Shown: positions 25,736 to 37,342, counted from the stretch's first letter. The stretch is 64,000 nucleotides of DNA from Schistosoma haematobium (GCF_000699445.3 NC_067196.1:37530616-37594615); one strand, 5' to 3'. The notes: a model not told the origin generated them from the letters alone. Made by a program: numbers and translations.

Positions 25736-26255
25736 AAACTCCTCTCTGATTATTCAAGTTTATTTTAATTTAAATAAATTGTATATCGTGATTTAATATT
25801 TCGTTAGATGTCAGTGTTTCACTCACTTATGTTCTGGTAGCTAAAATACAACTAATTAGATCTAATGATTACTAATCTCTTATTGTCCTGTATTCAAATG
25901 CACTTCTATTTTGAAAGAAATTAATGATAACTTAAAGAATAAAGATTGCTTCGTAACAAAATCATTTATCTTAGTTACACAATCTCGTTTATTTTGATGT
26001 AACACAATAATTTACAATAACCATGTTTTTTTGAAAATCTTAAGTATCCAAACGAAGTAGTAGAATAGTATAAATGGGTAATGCTATATAAAAGGCATAG
26101 GACGAAATTGAATAATAGTTATAAACCATAAGGGTTCTTTCTCAACTTCACGCTTGTTAAGATGAAGGAAAAACTAAAACCCAATGATAATAACCAATTA
26201 TGAAGTGTAAGAAGCTAGAAATGGAAGTTAAAATAACCGTAGAATATTGTGTTGG

Positions 26256-26735
26256 TGTTAGGACCCGATAAATATAATGAATGGTAACCTTGGGATACAT
26301 TTATGGACTAATACTAAACGTATATTTTTACCATATAATTGTTAATTAACTAAACTATTTATATTCATTTCTCTCTTATCATAAGCTTTATTTTAACCTA
26401 TAAACTGTTATTTTACAATTTTCCATTCTTGAATTATTCCCTGTCTATTAGTCACTGCATCCCTCATTCACAGCCACATCTGGCTAATTATTGTACAAAT
26501 GTTGTTTCATATTTTATTGGTACGGTGTGGTCTGCTTGATTGGTATATAAACTCAGTATGTTTGAAGTATAATGATTCATATCACAGAGGCTCGGATTGG
26601 TGTTCTGAACTTAACTGGCTGGGCTAGGCGGAAAGCAGGGCAAATGAAGACTCTAGACTGCTCGCACATGTTTTACGAGTCTTTGATCCGATCGATAGGT
26701 CACTGCTCTATAATCGGCGGTCACAAGTTATAACA
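26256..26735 (+). mobile_element. Solo LTR with 5-base target duplication
   Basis: The 480-base segment begins TGTTAGGACCCG and ends AGTTATAACA, giving TGTTA...TAACA inverted ends, and is flanked on both sides by GTTGG (26,251-26,255 and 26,736-26,740). A TATA-like TATATAA lies at 26,544-26,550, so the promoter side points along the plus strand. There is no internal gag-pol sequence, so this is a solo LTR left by recombination between the two LTRs. The superfamily cannot be told from the LTR alone. Confidence 0.7.
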
Positions 26736-26740
26736 GTTGG

Positions 26741-29700
26741 ATATATTTCACTCTTAAAAAATAATACTCAAGTTAATATTCAAGAACTACGTAATCCCTT
26801 CACTGTGCATGAGCTCCTGATTCTCATTCTGCTTCAAAGCCAACTCATTTGATCCGAATTGATGGATTTGTCATGAATTTCATTGCGTTATTTAGTTAAA
26901 TTTTTTTATAGCTAGTCAGTGGAATACTGGGCAAATGAAAATGATTTGGGCAGTCAAAGTAGTCTGCCTTACAAGAACAAGCAAATTTCACTGCGATTTT
27001 CGTCTATAAATTACTTCCGAATATTTCAGATATTAACGCTTACCTTGTATCATTTAGCTTGTGTATGAATATATGTACGTATATTTATGACAAACTCAAA
27101 CGCTCAAGACTGACACGATGATACCTGTGCATTATAACTACTCAATACTCTCTGTATGAAAACGAAAACATTTTCACAGATACTATCTATAAAAATTAGC
27201 CTGAGAGTTTTGTACAGTGGAAATCTACAAATCAGACAATAAAACTGTAATAAACTAAACAACTAGAAGATTTCTTTTTTGAGAAATATAATACCGTTAT
27301 CCAGTTCGTATGTCACTGAAATTCTGTACTGTTAACTAAATTCCCAACCAACCTTTCGTTGACAACCACCCTAAGCGATTTATCATTGTAAACCGTTTTT
27401 TATGGTATAGTGTCGAGCCGATCTAAAACACTATACATCTGAATTTATAACAGTTTCTATAACTCTTAAACTACCAGCTAGATCGATGAAATTTAAACAC
27501 TAGATATTGACTGTAATAACTAGCTACTGATCACAAAACCCTCGTTTTTAATAATCTAACTTCGCAAGTCATTTACTAGCGAACACTGTCTGAATATCTT
27601 TCCTATTATAGGAGGTTTCTAAGTACAGCTGGAAGTCTTACACAGTGAAACACTAAAAGATATTGGGAACACTTCCAGTGAAATAAAATACATATGATTT
27701 TAAAAATTATGTTAGAAACTGACTTTTGACAGTAAAATAAAATCTCTAAATCGTGATTCGTATATGAGTGACTTAGTTAAGTTGAATTCATGTAACTTCC
27801 TATTTCCAGAAGGAAACTACTTTTCATCTAAATAGGGTATATGAAGATGTTAAATTCGATTTTTTATTCAAGTTTCTGAAAACTGACTAACCATCGGTTT
27901 ACTAGTCAACGGAACAAGGATCATTATGATCTTGAGCTAATAATTTCTCTTTCTTCCCTTTGTTTTAATTTTCCAAAATAGTTAATTTCTATTTACTTCA
28001 TCAATTCAATTTAGTATTTTACTCACGCGAATGTTGAATGTTGATAACATGCAAGTAATTTTTTAAATTTTATTTGAGATGAACAGAGTTATGTGATAAA
28101 ACTCTGTACAATCTATCTAGTAAACAGGTTCAGGGATTCTTCTATTAGTAGAATATAACAAATCAAGCTATCTGCATATCTTTCTATTGTCTATTTATAT
28201 ATTTGTGTGTTAATATACTCATATTATGCTATAAAAGCAACTGATATTTCTATCTGTAAAAGTTACATTATGTCAGTATACTGTACTAAGGACATTAGAA
28301 AACTAGTTCTCTGAAACTACTACTTATTTTACAGCTTTTCTAGTTGTTTCTTTCTGTTTTCGGCCTCTCTCATTTCTTATGACCGACCTAACTCTTGGAG
28401 GATATAAATATATAACATCGACGTATATAAGTTTCAACTAATCACTTAAACACAGCTTTCGTAAAACAATTTCACCCTAATTGATGTTGTGTATCCTTGT
28501 CAGGTAACCCTATTCAGCAAGACGTTTTAACCAAACAAATTAATTTAGTACATTTTTTCCTATCTTCTTTACCGTCACATTATGAGAGGTTGGTTTTGAA
28601 AAGGAAAAGATATAAAAATAGATATTCGTGTGATCGGTAATGCATTTACGTATGGTTTAGTTTTATTAGTGGGAGGTAGATCCAATCACGAATTAAAGCT
28701 GATCAGTGAATCACTGAAAACTAGTAATTATTGAGATATATACAAGTTGTTATCATCAGTTTATGTATGTCTATTAAAGTAGTAGAATAGAAAAATGGGT
28801 CACCTTAGATTATTCTTAAAAGATACTGTTTTATAGAACCTGATTGTTTGGTATAATGGTTACCCGAAAGCTGATTTACATGAAATATCTAATTAGTACC
28901 CTAAAATCGAATAAGATGGTTATTCAATCAATAATACTAAAACTTTTCATTTCTGAGAAATTTGTAGCTAATAAGAACCTAAAATTTACATAATATCACA
29001 ATCAAGGCAATTACTGATCACTTTATTCCACTGACTTGACTTTTTTCCGTGTCTGTTTATTAAAATCACCCTATATCTAATTTTTTTTCCTTCAACTAGG
29101 TAAGCTAAACTCATTACAATTTATAGATTTCATTTCATTCTACTCAGCAATTTATATTTTCACTGATTATATGAACAGTTAAATCAAGTCATAAAATAGT
29201 TTACTACCATCCCTGTTGCAGTTAGAGTATCCACATCCAAGTTGAGAATGAAATACAATGCACTTAATCTCTACCGATTGTCAAACCAAAACGAACGAAG
29301 GAGTAGAGCCATAGAAAGCAGAATCATTCAGCGATAACAAGTACAATAAAAATTGTTCGGCTACAATGTTACAGTATTCTCATTGACTTTTAGTTCCAAC
29401 CACAAACTATAAGGCGTCGGACACGCCACTAGCTACAATCACAGCCACAAATATGGAGAAGTATGAACCACTTTCGCTTTGATGACAACGCCTGATCAAT
29501 TAGCATGACATTCTTATAAATAACACTTATGTTTTACATTTTCGTGAAGTTTTACGCCTTTTATTATCTTGTACCTTATGTATGATCAAATTAACTGGTC
29601 AGTGACTTTGTTTCAATAAACCATAGCATATCAGATGTTATTTGTTAGCGCGATGTATGGATTTTTAATATCATCACTAAATTTTGAGATGTATTTTATG

Positions 29701-30181
29701 GATTTTCTAAACTTTTATTAAACTATTTTTAACACAAGTTGTCCAGTCCATAACAATTGGGAATGACATTAAACTTAGTGATATGTTTGATCAGTTCATT
29801 AGTTAATGTCTCAGATGAAACCCTATTAACCTACTAAGATTTTTCTTCCAAGAAATTTTCTCCTTCGGTTACGCTATCAGCGTTGAACTTTCTGGAAATA
29901 ATCAGAAAGTCGATCAAATGAATTCTTTTACTTTTATTTGAGAAATGATCATGGATTTCATGCTGATTCATCAAGTCTTATGAAATAGATAAATGAATCA
30001 TTAATCTATTGCCCCATGGTACTGAATTAAGCTCTCAGAATGAATGAATTATGTGATAGTATAAAAATTTTAAAGACAAGTGTAAGTTTAAAATTTAGCT
30101 AAGTTCATACATTGAAACCATTTTAATGAACATCACAACCAGAAATGGTTTTGTGGAGATTTTAGTAATTTCAATAGTTGA
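26741..30181. other. AT-rich DNA, no gene seen
   Basis: No recognised feature except the first flank of the next SINE (TTTGTGGAGATTTTAGTAAT at about 30,152). Confidence 0.5.
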
Positions 30182-30525
30182 AATCCACCACTGAGCCGGC
30201 ATCCAACGGTGTTAATGTCTAAGCCGTGACCAGTGGAATTCAACTAGGTCTGTTGTGAGATATCAGCTCACTGAAGACAATGGTGTACGGTGGTGCAATT
30301 TCGTGGATTGATTGAAGTTAGACATTAACACCGTTGGATGCCAGCTCAGTGGTCTACTGGTTAAGCGCTCGGGAGGCTGGTAGGTCCTGGGTTCGAATCT
30401 CGTGGGGTGCGGAATTGTGGATGTGGGCTGCTGAGGAGTCCCTTACTGGGACGAAACGGCCGTCTAGTGCTTCCAGGTTTCTCACGGTGGTCTAGCCTCA
30501 ATTGACTCTTGATTTCAACTATTGA
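30182..30525 (+). mobile_element. SINE-2, near full-length plus copy with inverted fragment
   Basis: Bases 30,182-30,222 are a short minus-oriented piece around box A. Bases 30,223-30,525 are a plus copy: leader, box A (CCAGCTCAGTGGTCTACTGG), box B (GGGTTCGAATCTCG at about 30,390), hammerhead, and the end GGTCTAGCCTCAATTGACTC. This is the best-preserved box B of the family in the window. Confidence 0.8.
30425..30470 (+). ncRNA. Hammerhead ribozyme motif in SINE-2
   Basis: Core CTGAGGA (30,431-30,437), stem II GTCCC with GGGAC, GAAA, the palindromic stem III ACGGCCGT, and cleavage triplet GTC (30,462-30,464). Stem I (GGGCTG with TAGTGC) is imperfect here; other copies indicate an original GCACTG with CAGTGC. 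Every catalytic-core base is intact. Confidence 0.65.
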
Positions 30526-31009
30526 ATATCATAATTGTTTAAAACACCTAACTATCCGTACGCATTGTCAACTTATTCTTACTTTCATATCTTCAAGTAT
30601 ATTAATTATTCTATGCATTTAATGTGTTAAATATGTTTGAAAAAACTATACAATTTGTTTGATTTATGAGGGCAGTGTAGTTAATTATTCATTTTCATTG
30701 TTGAACATTTCATAATCAATAAACTAGATTTTTACTGATACATTTGCTTCAAATAACTAAAACTGACTAGGAATAAGAATAATTCATCTTAATGAAAACT
30801 CCTTCTAGATAATGTCTATTGCAAAAACTATACAATTATATTTATAGGTAACTAGCACATATCAGTCTATGGTAAAATAGGAAGATATTGCTTCGTTTGG
30901 AAAGTGATTGTGTAAAGATTGATGACTCAGGCATGGTAAACTAACTTACTGTACTACACAAAATCAAACATTGTATTTTCAAAGCATGAAAATAACATAT
31001 TAAATACAC

Positions 31010-31195
31010 TATTTGCCCATCTTCTTTGAGTTGTCCCTTATAAACTTCATTGTTCTTTCATTACTGTTGTTTTTTGATTGATTTCTGTTTTCTCTTTTTC
31101 CCTCTTCATTTTCCTATTTAGTCCGTAAGAATTCAAATTTAATCCCCGATACGTACTACTTATCTGTCAGTACACTACAATCGTAAGTGTCCTCA
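31010..31195 (-). repeat. AT-rich dispersed repeat family D, degenerate copy 6
   Basis: Minus-strand similarity to the other copies (CTTCATTGTTCTTTCATT, GATTTCTGTTTTCTC, then TACTACTTATCTG in place of the palindrome). Strongly diverged. Confidence 0.35.
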
Positions 31196-32729
31196 AATTA
31201 AATTCAATTACGTAGTAGTCCCAAGGGTAATATTAAACAATAAAGTGAGAGTGAATTACATAGAGGGAGGGTAATTGTTCACCTGAACATGATTACGGAA
31301 AGGTAAATAACAAAATGATAGAAAAGTGATAATTTCTAAAATTTGGAAGGATTTATTTTTATTATTGAGATCAAAATCAAGTGATGGCTTACAGAATTTC
31401 GTTCTAAATTACATATCAAGCGTTAGATTGTGAATTGCCAATGTTTTTACTGTACATAGATTTCTGATTTGTAATTTTTTTGACCCGAATTATTTTACTT
31501 TATATTCAACTATTTTCACGTAGCCTCTCAAGAAGTAGCATTTAAGACCAAGAATCTCAAAGCTTCTTCGTTGAGTCATTTGAATATTTGAGTAATCTAG
31601 AGATTTTAATAAAATCATTTGAAAATTTGATTAAATTATAGTTGCATTACCGAAATATTAGAATATTTCTACTTTAAATCTCTTATAGATACTCATAGAA
31701 TATACACACAATCTTCTTATTTCCTATAACCAAAACATCATATTTTCATTTGTATTTTATTAAAGAAACATTCTATAATATTTGAAAGTATTTGAATTAT
31801 CATATGAACTAGGAATCTCAGAATTAACGCAATTGAATCAAGAACTACGACACAAGCACAAACGAATGTATTGTATTTGGAATTCTAAATCGAGCATTCA
31901 ACAAGTACAAAAGAATCATTAGTTAATTCAAACACCACACATTCCTAACTCTGTAACCTTGATTCAACTTAATCTTTTGTTTGAGCATTTCTCTATACTT
32001 AGCTGGTTTCTTTACTATTTCACAGTTTATTCACTTCCTAAATAATGTATGTTTATCAAACACAGAGACTTCCTGAAGTATTTCACCTATTTTTAAACTT
32101 ATTCTAATAAATGTTATGGTAATAGTTCAGCCGAAAAAAAACATAAACCGTAATTCTAATAAACTTATAGTTCCACTGAACGACGCAAGTGACATAATGT
32201 TGGTAGTCAAATGTCAACCTTACCTTTTTTATAATATCCATCGGACCAAGTAAAAAATATTACACAAGATACTATTCTACGGCATCAAATACACAAACAC
32301 AAAAAAAACAGCTATTGTTATTCTTACTGCATATCATAAATTACGGAAAATGTATGTTAATGTCTTGTTTTAAATAACCAGTTAAACTGTGTTTCAATAC
32401 AATCATAACAAATAAACATTAAAAAAAGTTACCAAATGAATACAAGTGATTATTTTTATAAACAATGTATAAAAGCATTGTTAAAAGATATCATCCAGAC
32501 AAAAGAAGAATGTAAAGAAATTAGGTAACTATGGAAATTTGAAAAAAATTATGATATTCCTATGCTCTACCGTAATATAAACAATCATCAAACTACTGAA
32601 CAGATGAAAAGTTAAAGATACTAAGCAAATATTTAATAATTACATTTATAAATTTCTATTGGGGATGCTAGATCCTTAGAAATCATTTGGTAAATGTTTT
32701 AGTTTTGTAATTTTATACTGGAAATTTGA
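31196..32729. other. AT-rich DNA, no gene seen
   Basis: No recognised feature. Confidence 0.5.
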
Positions 32730-32735
32730 ATTTCT

Positions 32736-33054
32736 TGTTTTCGCTCCAAAAAAGCCAATTTTTACCTTCAAGATGTATTTCCCACTTGGAAGGACTCTAA
32801 ATGTTATTGGTTGGTTGCCTCTTTTAATATGCTATTTTGTGATGTTTCCCAAGAATCTTTTTATATTGTATATATACTCTTGAGTTGTGTACTTGGTTAG
32901 TTCGTGATTCTGGCTACTTGTGGAATACATTTCTCCCTCTAGTTATCAGGGTTGAAACGCATTGGAATAGTTTAGCTTGTCTTGTCGTTGTGTTGCTGAT
33001 CCTTCGTTCCGTCCGCCGATTTTAGGTGATCATGTAATTGCTCCAAACATAACA
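32736..33054 (+). mobile_element. Solo LTR with 6-base target duplication
   Basis: The 319-base segment starts TGTTTTCGCTCC and ends CAAACATAACA (TGTT...AACA ends) and is bracketed by ATTTCT at 32,730-32,735 and 33,055-33,060. A TATA-like run lies at about 32,868-32,876. The base composition is less AT-rich than its surroundings. No coding part is present, so it is a solo LTR of a different family from the one at 26,256. Confidence 0.65.
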
Positions 33055-33401
33055 ATTTCTAAAGTATGTTGTATAGTATGACTAACGTGATGTAAATAAA
33101 ATTAAGCCATTTTTACTGATAAGCAATTTAATCCTTTTACCAGTTAATCACATTAAAAATCTAATCAGTTAGTTTTCGTTATCATTAAAACGTTAAATAA
33201 AGAAATGTCAACTCATCATATAGTAGTTTGAAGAAGCATAACTGAAATGTTTCATCAAAACGTTAATATATTCAATGTAGAAAACATTTAAAAAAGAACT
33301 ATTCCCGAGATGGGTTTTCATATTTCAATTTGAAATGAATGAATCAATGAATTAAATTTCCCAAATATGAACGTATAGGATAATTATTATCAGAAGAGGG
33401 C

Positions 33402-33465
33402 TTTGTGGAAATTTTAGTAATTTAATAGTTGAATTCATGAGTCAATCTAAGCTAGAGCACTATCC
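33402..33465 (-). mobile_element. SINE-2 3'-end fragment
   Basis: Carries the flank TGTGGAAATTTTAGTAATTT and then TTGAATTCATGAGTCAATCT and AAGCTAGAGCAC, the minus-oriented end of the family. The rest is missing. Confidence 0.6.
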
Positions 33466-33800
33466 ATGATGCTTTCGACTGATTCTATCATAAACCAATA
33501 AAAAAAGATTACTTTGCGCTGTCATCCAACTACCTTATTATCAGTTTTCAAGTGCTCTACATAATTTCCTTTTTACCTATTTTCGTTGCAAATGAGGTTG
33601 CCTATTTAAGACTTTATTGTGATACTAACGTTCATACAAACTGTAGCAAAACCATAATGTTTAGTAGTCATCAAGATCACATATGTTTCGTTTATTCAAT
33701 AGCAACGGAAAATATTCATTGAGGTAACTCAAACTAAGATAAATCCAAGTTTTATTTCTCAACATTATTTGATTAAACAAATTATCAAACCAATGAATTA

Positions 33801-33953
33801 GACCTTGGGGAGTGGCTTCTTGAGAAAATCACCTGTTTTTGTTTGGAAGCCCTGGCAGTATCACAGTCCTCACACAAATCAAATTATTTGTGTGGTGCAT
33901 ATCTGTTTGATGCCTCCTTGTATCAATGTTTATGTGTTTAAATAAATAAATAT
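33801..33953 (+). mobile_element. Retroposon family E, 3'-end copy with AAATAAAT tail
   Basis: Reverse complement of the left end of 9,935-10,505. It includes GTGTGGTGCATATCTG, GCCTCCTTGTATCAATG and the tail TTAAATAAATAAATA. It is heavily 5'-truncated. Confidence 0.65.
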
Positions 33954-34870
33954 TATTTAGGAATTTACTACATCGATGAAATAGTTCCATTAATCATTCA
34001 TTTACCTAACAGAAAATCTTTTGATCATTGATTCAGTTTTTCTTGCATCGAATTGTTTTAATGAGAAATGTATGCAAAAAGTTTGAAATTAATGGATATC
34101 ACCCTGTCTTTATCCAGACAAAACTGACATTCCGTTAGTGATGAACAATCAAATGGATCAATACAGTTATCAAAAAAACACCAACATAACATCAGATCCA
34201 TTCTTTGTAAATTATTACTTTTCCCGTTCTTCTGATCATTTCACTTTGTTATATCATCAACAATAATAAGCTTGATTAAATGTACTGCTTCGCTGAATTC
34301 CTTTATAACTAGTTAATTGATAGATGGATCGAATGTTTAAAAAACAACACCAGTGTATTTATAAAATTCAAATTTTTCACGTTACATCTGACCTTAGATT
34401 TGTTCTGTTTTTATCAAGTCTCACCTCAATAGTTCAAAATTATTTTAGAGAATAAAACCAACCAACTGGATATTGTAATTAAGGACATAATCAATAAGGA
34501 TCAAACAATGATAGCAAATTGATTGATCGTATTCCTAATTTATAAAACTCATAATTCAAAAAATGACAATAATAGAACTTTTCTATAGATGAGAAAAAAA
34601 AGGTTTCAAATGTGATTCATTGTATAGGATTTCTATGAATATAACCAATTTGATCGATAACATTCTGATAACATATTTCAGCATGAATGATATCGACCAA
34701 ATCAAATGGATTCTATGATTGACAACAAAAATGATTAAACATGTTGTTTATCGTTAATTTTTCTTTTGACATTATTACCTAAATATTATATTTAACATTT
34801 ATAGCAGCTCACGTGCAATTGAGTTTGTTCACATTTAATTCGGTTAAGCCCTTTTGTGGTAACTTATTTA
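33954..34870. other. AT-rich DNA, no gene seen
   Basis: No recognised feature. Confidence 0.5.
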
Positions 34871-35399
34871 ACGGACAGAGTTATACGTACAACAACAGCT
34901 TGTCTATAGCATTGTACCTTTTTGGTGGAGTTTTGTTCTCTGAGCTGGATGGTTTGGTCGTGGAGCTTTCATCGTTTTTCTGAACGACATCATCAACACA
35001 AACTTCAGATAGAAGTGAAGTGTTCGAATTTCTCCATATGTGTTTTACAGCTTGTTCTGTGCACCTCGATGTTGATTGGTTCTTATTGACCTGAAATTTA
35101 TCATTGTTTACTTCTTTGTTTTGGTTGTGTCTCCCATTGGTTTGATTTTTGTTCCTATATTTATGCATGATTTTCCTGATTGGTTGATAAATTGGATTGA
35201 TTTCAGTATGTTTGTTGATTGCTGATTGACCTGAGTGCCAGGCTTCTAAAAATTCTCTGGTGTTTTGGAGTATCCTCTGTCTAAGATTTCTACATTTTTC
35301 CAATCGAATGAGTGTCCGTAGTTATCCACGTGTATTGATATAAGTTAAGAGATATCATGGCTTGAGATTTAGATGGTAGTTGGAGGTAGTCAACAGGAA

Positions 35400-35444
35400 A
35401 CCCTGGACCCGGGTTTCGTGCTACTTGGCACTCGTCATCAAGGT
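35400..35444 (-). ncRNA. Hammerhead-like motif, left arm of foldback
   Basis: Minus strand: stem I ACCTTG with CAGGGT, core ATGACGA, stem II GTGC with GCAC, GAAA, palindromic ACCCGGGT and triplet GTC. Everything fits a hammerhead except A in place of C3 in the core. Confidence 0.5.
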
Positions 35445-35665
35445 GTACCTGTAATCTTGAGGGAACTGGTGCTCGAGCCGTGACTAACCTCCTGTAGTAC
35501 TGAGATGTAATCACAATTGATTGATCACTGGGTGGTGATCAATGTCATGCGTGTCTAGTCCTTATTAGTGCAGATCGAATGCTATCGATCATGTTGCAAT
35601 GTGGCCACCAGTTTAGGTGACTCGAATCCGCCAGGGAGCACCAGTTCCTTCAAGATTACAGGTAC

Positions 35666-35710
35666 ACCTTGATGACGAGTGCCAAGTAGCACGAAACCCG
35701 GGTCCAGGGT
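35666..35710 (+). ncRNA. Hammerhead-like motif, right arm of foldback
   Basis: The same motif as 35,400-35,444 on the opposite strand: stem I 35,666-35,671 with 35,705-35,710, core 35,672-35,678, triplet 35,702-35,704. It shares the A-for-C3 change. Confidence 0.5.
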
Positions 35711-36246
35711 TTCCTGTTGACTACCTCCAACTACCATCTAAATCTCAATACATAGTGCCTTCAGTGTCGAGTCACCTAGACTGGTGGCCACATTGCAACA
35801 TGATCGATAGCATTCGATCTGCACTAATAAGGACTAGACAAGCATGACATTGATCACCACCCAGTGATCAATCAATTGTGATATATCATGGCGTTTGACT
35901 GCTAATTGATGTTCATGTAGGCGAATGTAGAGGGGGCGTCCGCTTTGTCCGATGTAGTGTTTGTCGCAGTTGGTACAATTTATTTTCTAGATGATGTTTG
36001 ATTTGTTTTCCTTTGTTATTTCATCCTTTGGTTTGCATAGGATTGATTGTAGTTATTTTGTCGGTTTGTGTGCCACACCTATCCCGAAGGTTTTCAGCAG
36101 TCTCGTTGCGGTTTCTGATATTCCTTGTATGTACGGTGGGGTGATCCTTTTGTTCATTTTTGTGCTTGACTTGGGTTCTGATGCTGCGTGCGGTTGGTGT
36201 TTCTTGATGAAGTTGATTGGGTAGCCGTTCTTTTGAAATATGTCCT

Positions 36247-36996
36247 TCAGGTATTTCTCTTCATTTTTCGTGCTGCCAGTGTGCTGCAGTGTGTCCTCGC
36301 CCTCTTGAACAAAGTGTGTATGCATTTGATTTTGTGAGCTCTTGGGTTGTTGCTGTTGTAGTTGAGGATTTGATCTGTATGGGTCGATTTCCTACATACT
36401 TGAGTTTCCAGTTTTCTTGTGTTGGTTCTAGTGATCAATATATCCAAGAATGCTAGTTGGTTGTTTGACTCCTGTTCCATTGTGAACTTGATGTCATTGA
36501 AAACGTTGCTGATCAGTTTGTAAGTTTTTTCCAGTTCATTCATTTTGACGATGACGAAGGTGTCGTCTACATAGCGAATCCAAATTTTTGGCTTGATCAC
36601 TGGTAATACAGTGGCTTCCAGTCTTTGCATCACTGCCTCTGCGATCAGTCCTGATATGGGTGATCCCACTGGTGTCCCTTTCGTTTGTTCGTAGATTTTG
36701 TTATTGAATTGAAAATACGTTTTTAAGCATAAATCGATGGGTTCCAGCAGACTTTGAATTTGAAGCTTCGTGTATTTATTGAGATTTGTGTCGTTGTTGA
36801 GCAGCAGGGATATAGTTTCTTTTGCTAACTGTGGTTCAATTGAGGTGAACAGTACTGTTACGTCGAATGATATCATGAGTCCGTCGTTGTTGATTTGAAT
36901 ATCCTTAATTTGGTCCAGGAATTGTGTTGGGGATTTGATGGAGTGGTTGGCTGAATCTACTAGATGTCTCAGTATTCGTGAAATTTCTTTTGACAA
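36247..36996 (-). pseudogene. Penelope-like reverse transcriptase, open frame of 249 residues
   Basis: RNA-dependent DNA polymerase domain of the element at 34,881-37,010. Motif A is seen as SFDVTVLFTSIE (near residue 44), the fingers/palm motif as TKGTPVGSPISG (near residue 105), and the catalytic YVDD box at 36,563-36,574 (near residue 142). It is followed by FLDILITRT. Two of the three catalytic aspartates are therefore in YVDD and one in motif A, all present. The N-terminal part is lost and the frame breaks before the linker (which continues in another frame, 36,325-36,053), so no functional protein is made. The long open frame indicates a relatively recent copy. Confidence 0.85.
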
Positions 36997-37024
36997 ATCT
37001 TCTCCAGCACTGTACCTTTATTAT

Positions 37025-37342
37025 TGTTGCACTTGTATGAATTGTATGCTTGAGCATTGCTTACTGCCTACGCACATATTCATTCTGCTAGCCTTACTAT
37101 TAGTCGCTTAATTGATTCGATCATTCATTCATTTCACTATGTATATATATGTACATTTTAATCCTGTTTGTTGACTCGCCGACTCGCTCATTCGACTCAC
37201 ATTCTTACTCTCACTCTCTTACCTGCTTGCTTTTCATCAGTACTCTTTCATGCTTGTTTAGCGTTCCTATAATTTTGGTTATCTGTGCGTGGTGCAATAA
37301 TAAACATAATCAACACTTCGTATTCGCCTTCTGACTAACACA
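37025..37342 (+). mobile_element. Possible LTR-like segment, boundary unclear
   Basis: A pyrimidine-rich, less AT-biased block begins TGTTGCAC, has a TATA-like TATATATATGTAC at about 37,143, an AATAAA at about 37,300 and ends TAACACA. This layout resembles an LTR, but I could not find a matching target duplication; the adjoining Penelope-like element may have destroyed one side. Confidence 0.3.

Larger units (their letters stand above)
35362..35882. mobile_element. SINE-3-derived foldback insertion inside the Penelope-like element
   Basis: The insert is bracketed by a 10-base target duplication ATATCATGGC (35,352-35,361 and 35,883-35,892). Inside are four blocks: A (35,364-35,473), B (35,511-35,625), A-inverted (35,635-35,750) and B-inverted (35,767-35,880). 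A is the SINE-3 3' body including the hammerhead-like fold; B is the SINE-3 leader. The tRNA-like box A/B segment, present at 18,485-18,757, is missing between A and B. The arms differ by only a base or two over 110 bases, so the insertion is young. Confidence 0.8.
34881..37010 (-). mobile_element. Penelope-like retroelement (RT plus GIY-YIG endonuclease), interrupted
   Basis: On the minus strand the order is reverse transcriptase (36,996-36,247), a linker, the GIY-YIG endonuclease start (CDKHYIGQSGRPLYIRLHEH, about 35,965-35,905), then the C-terminal half (35,345-34,881, with FLEAWHSGQSAINKH). The 5' end is truncated near 37,010. At least two frameshifts lie between RT and endonuclease, and there are in-frame stops. 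A 521-base insertion with its own target duplication (35,362-35,882) splits the endonuclease just after the HEH helix. RT plus GIY-YIG in this order is diagnostic of Penelope-like elements, which use target-primed integration. Confidence 0.85.

Noticed and set aside
30384..30410. tRNA-like box B that could suggest a tRNA gene
   Set aside because: No cloverleaf can be formed around it and the same sequence recurs in SINE-2 copies; the same applies to boxes at 8.1, 16.7, 18.6 and 39.6 kb.
35290..35847. Frames on both strands sharing the peptide QVHLDDECQVARNPGPGFPV
   Set aside because: The identical peptide on opposite strands results from the inverted arms of the foldback insertion, not from a gene.
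37025..37342. Complete LTR with target duplication
   Set aside because: Several TG and CA end choices were tried without finding equal flanking bases; kept only as a low-confidence LTR-like segment.
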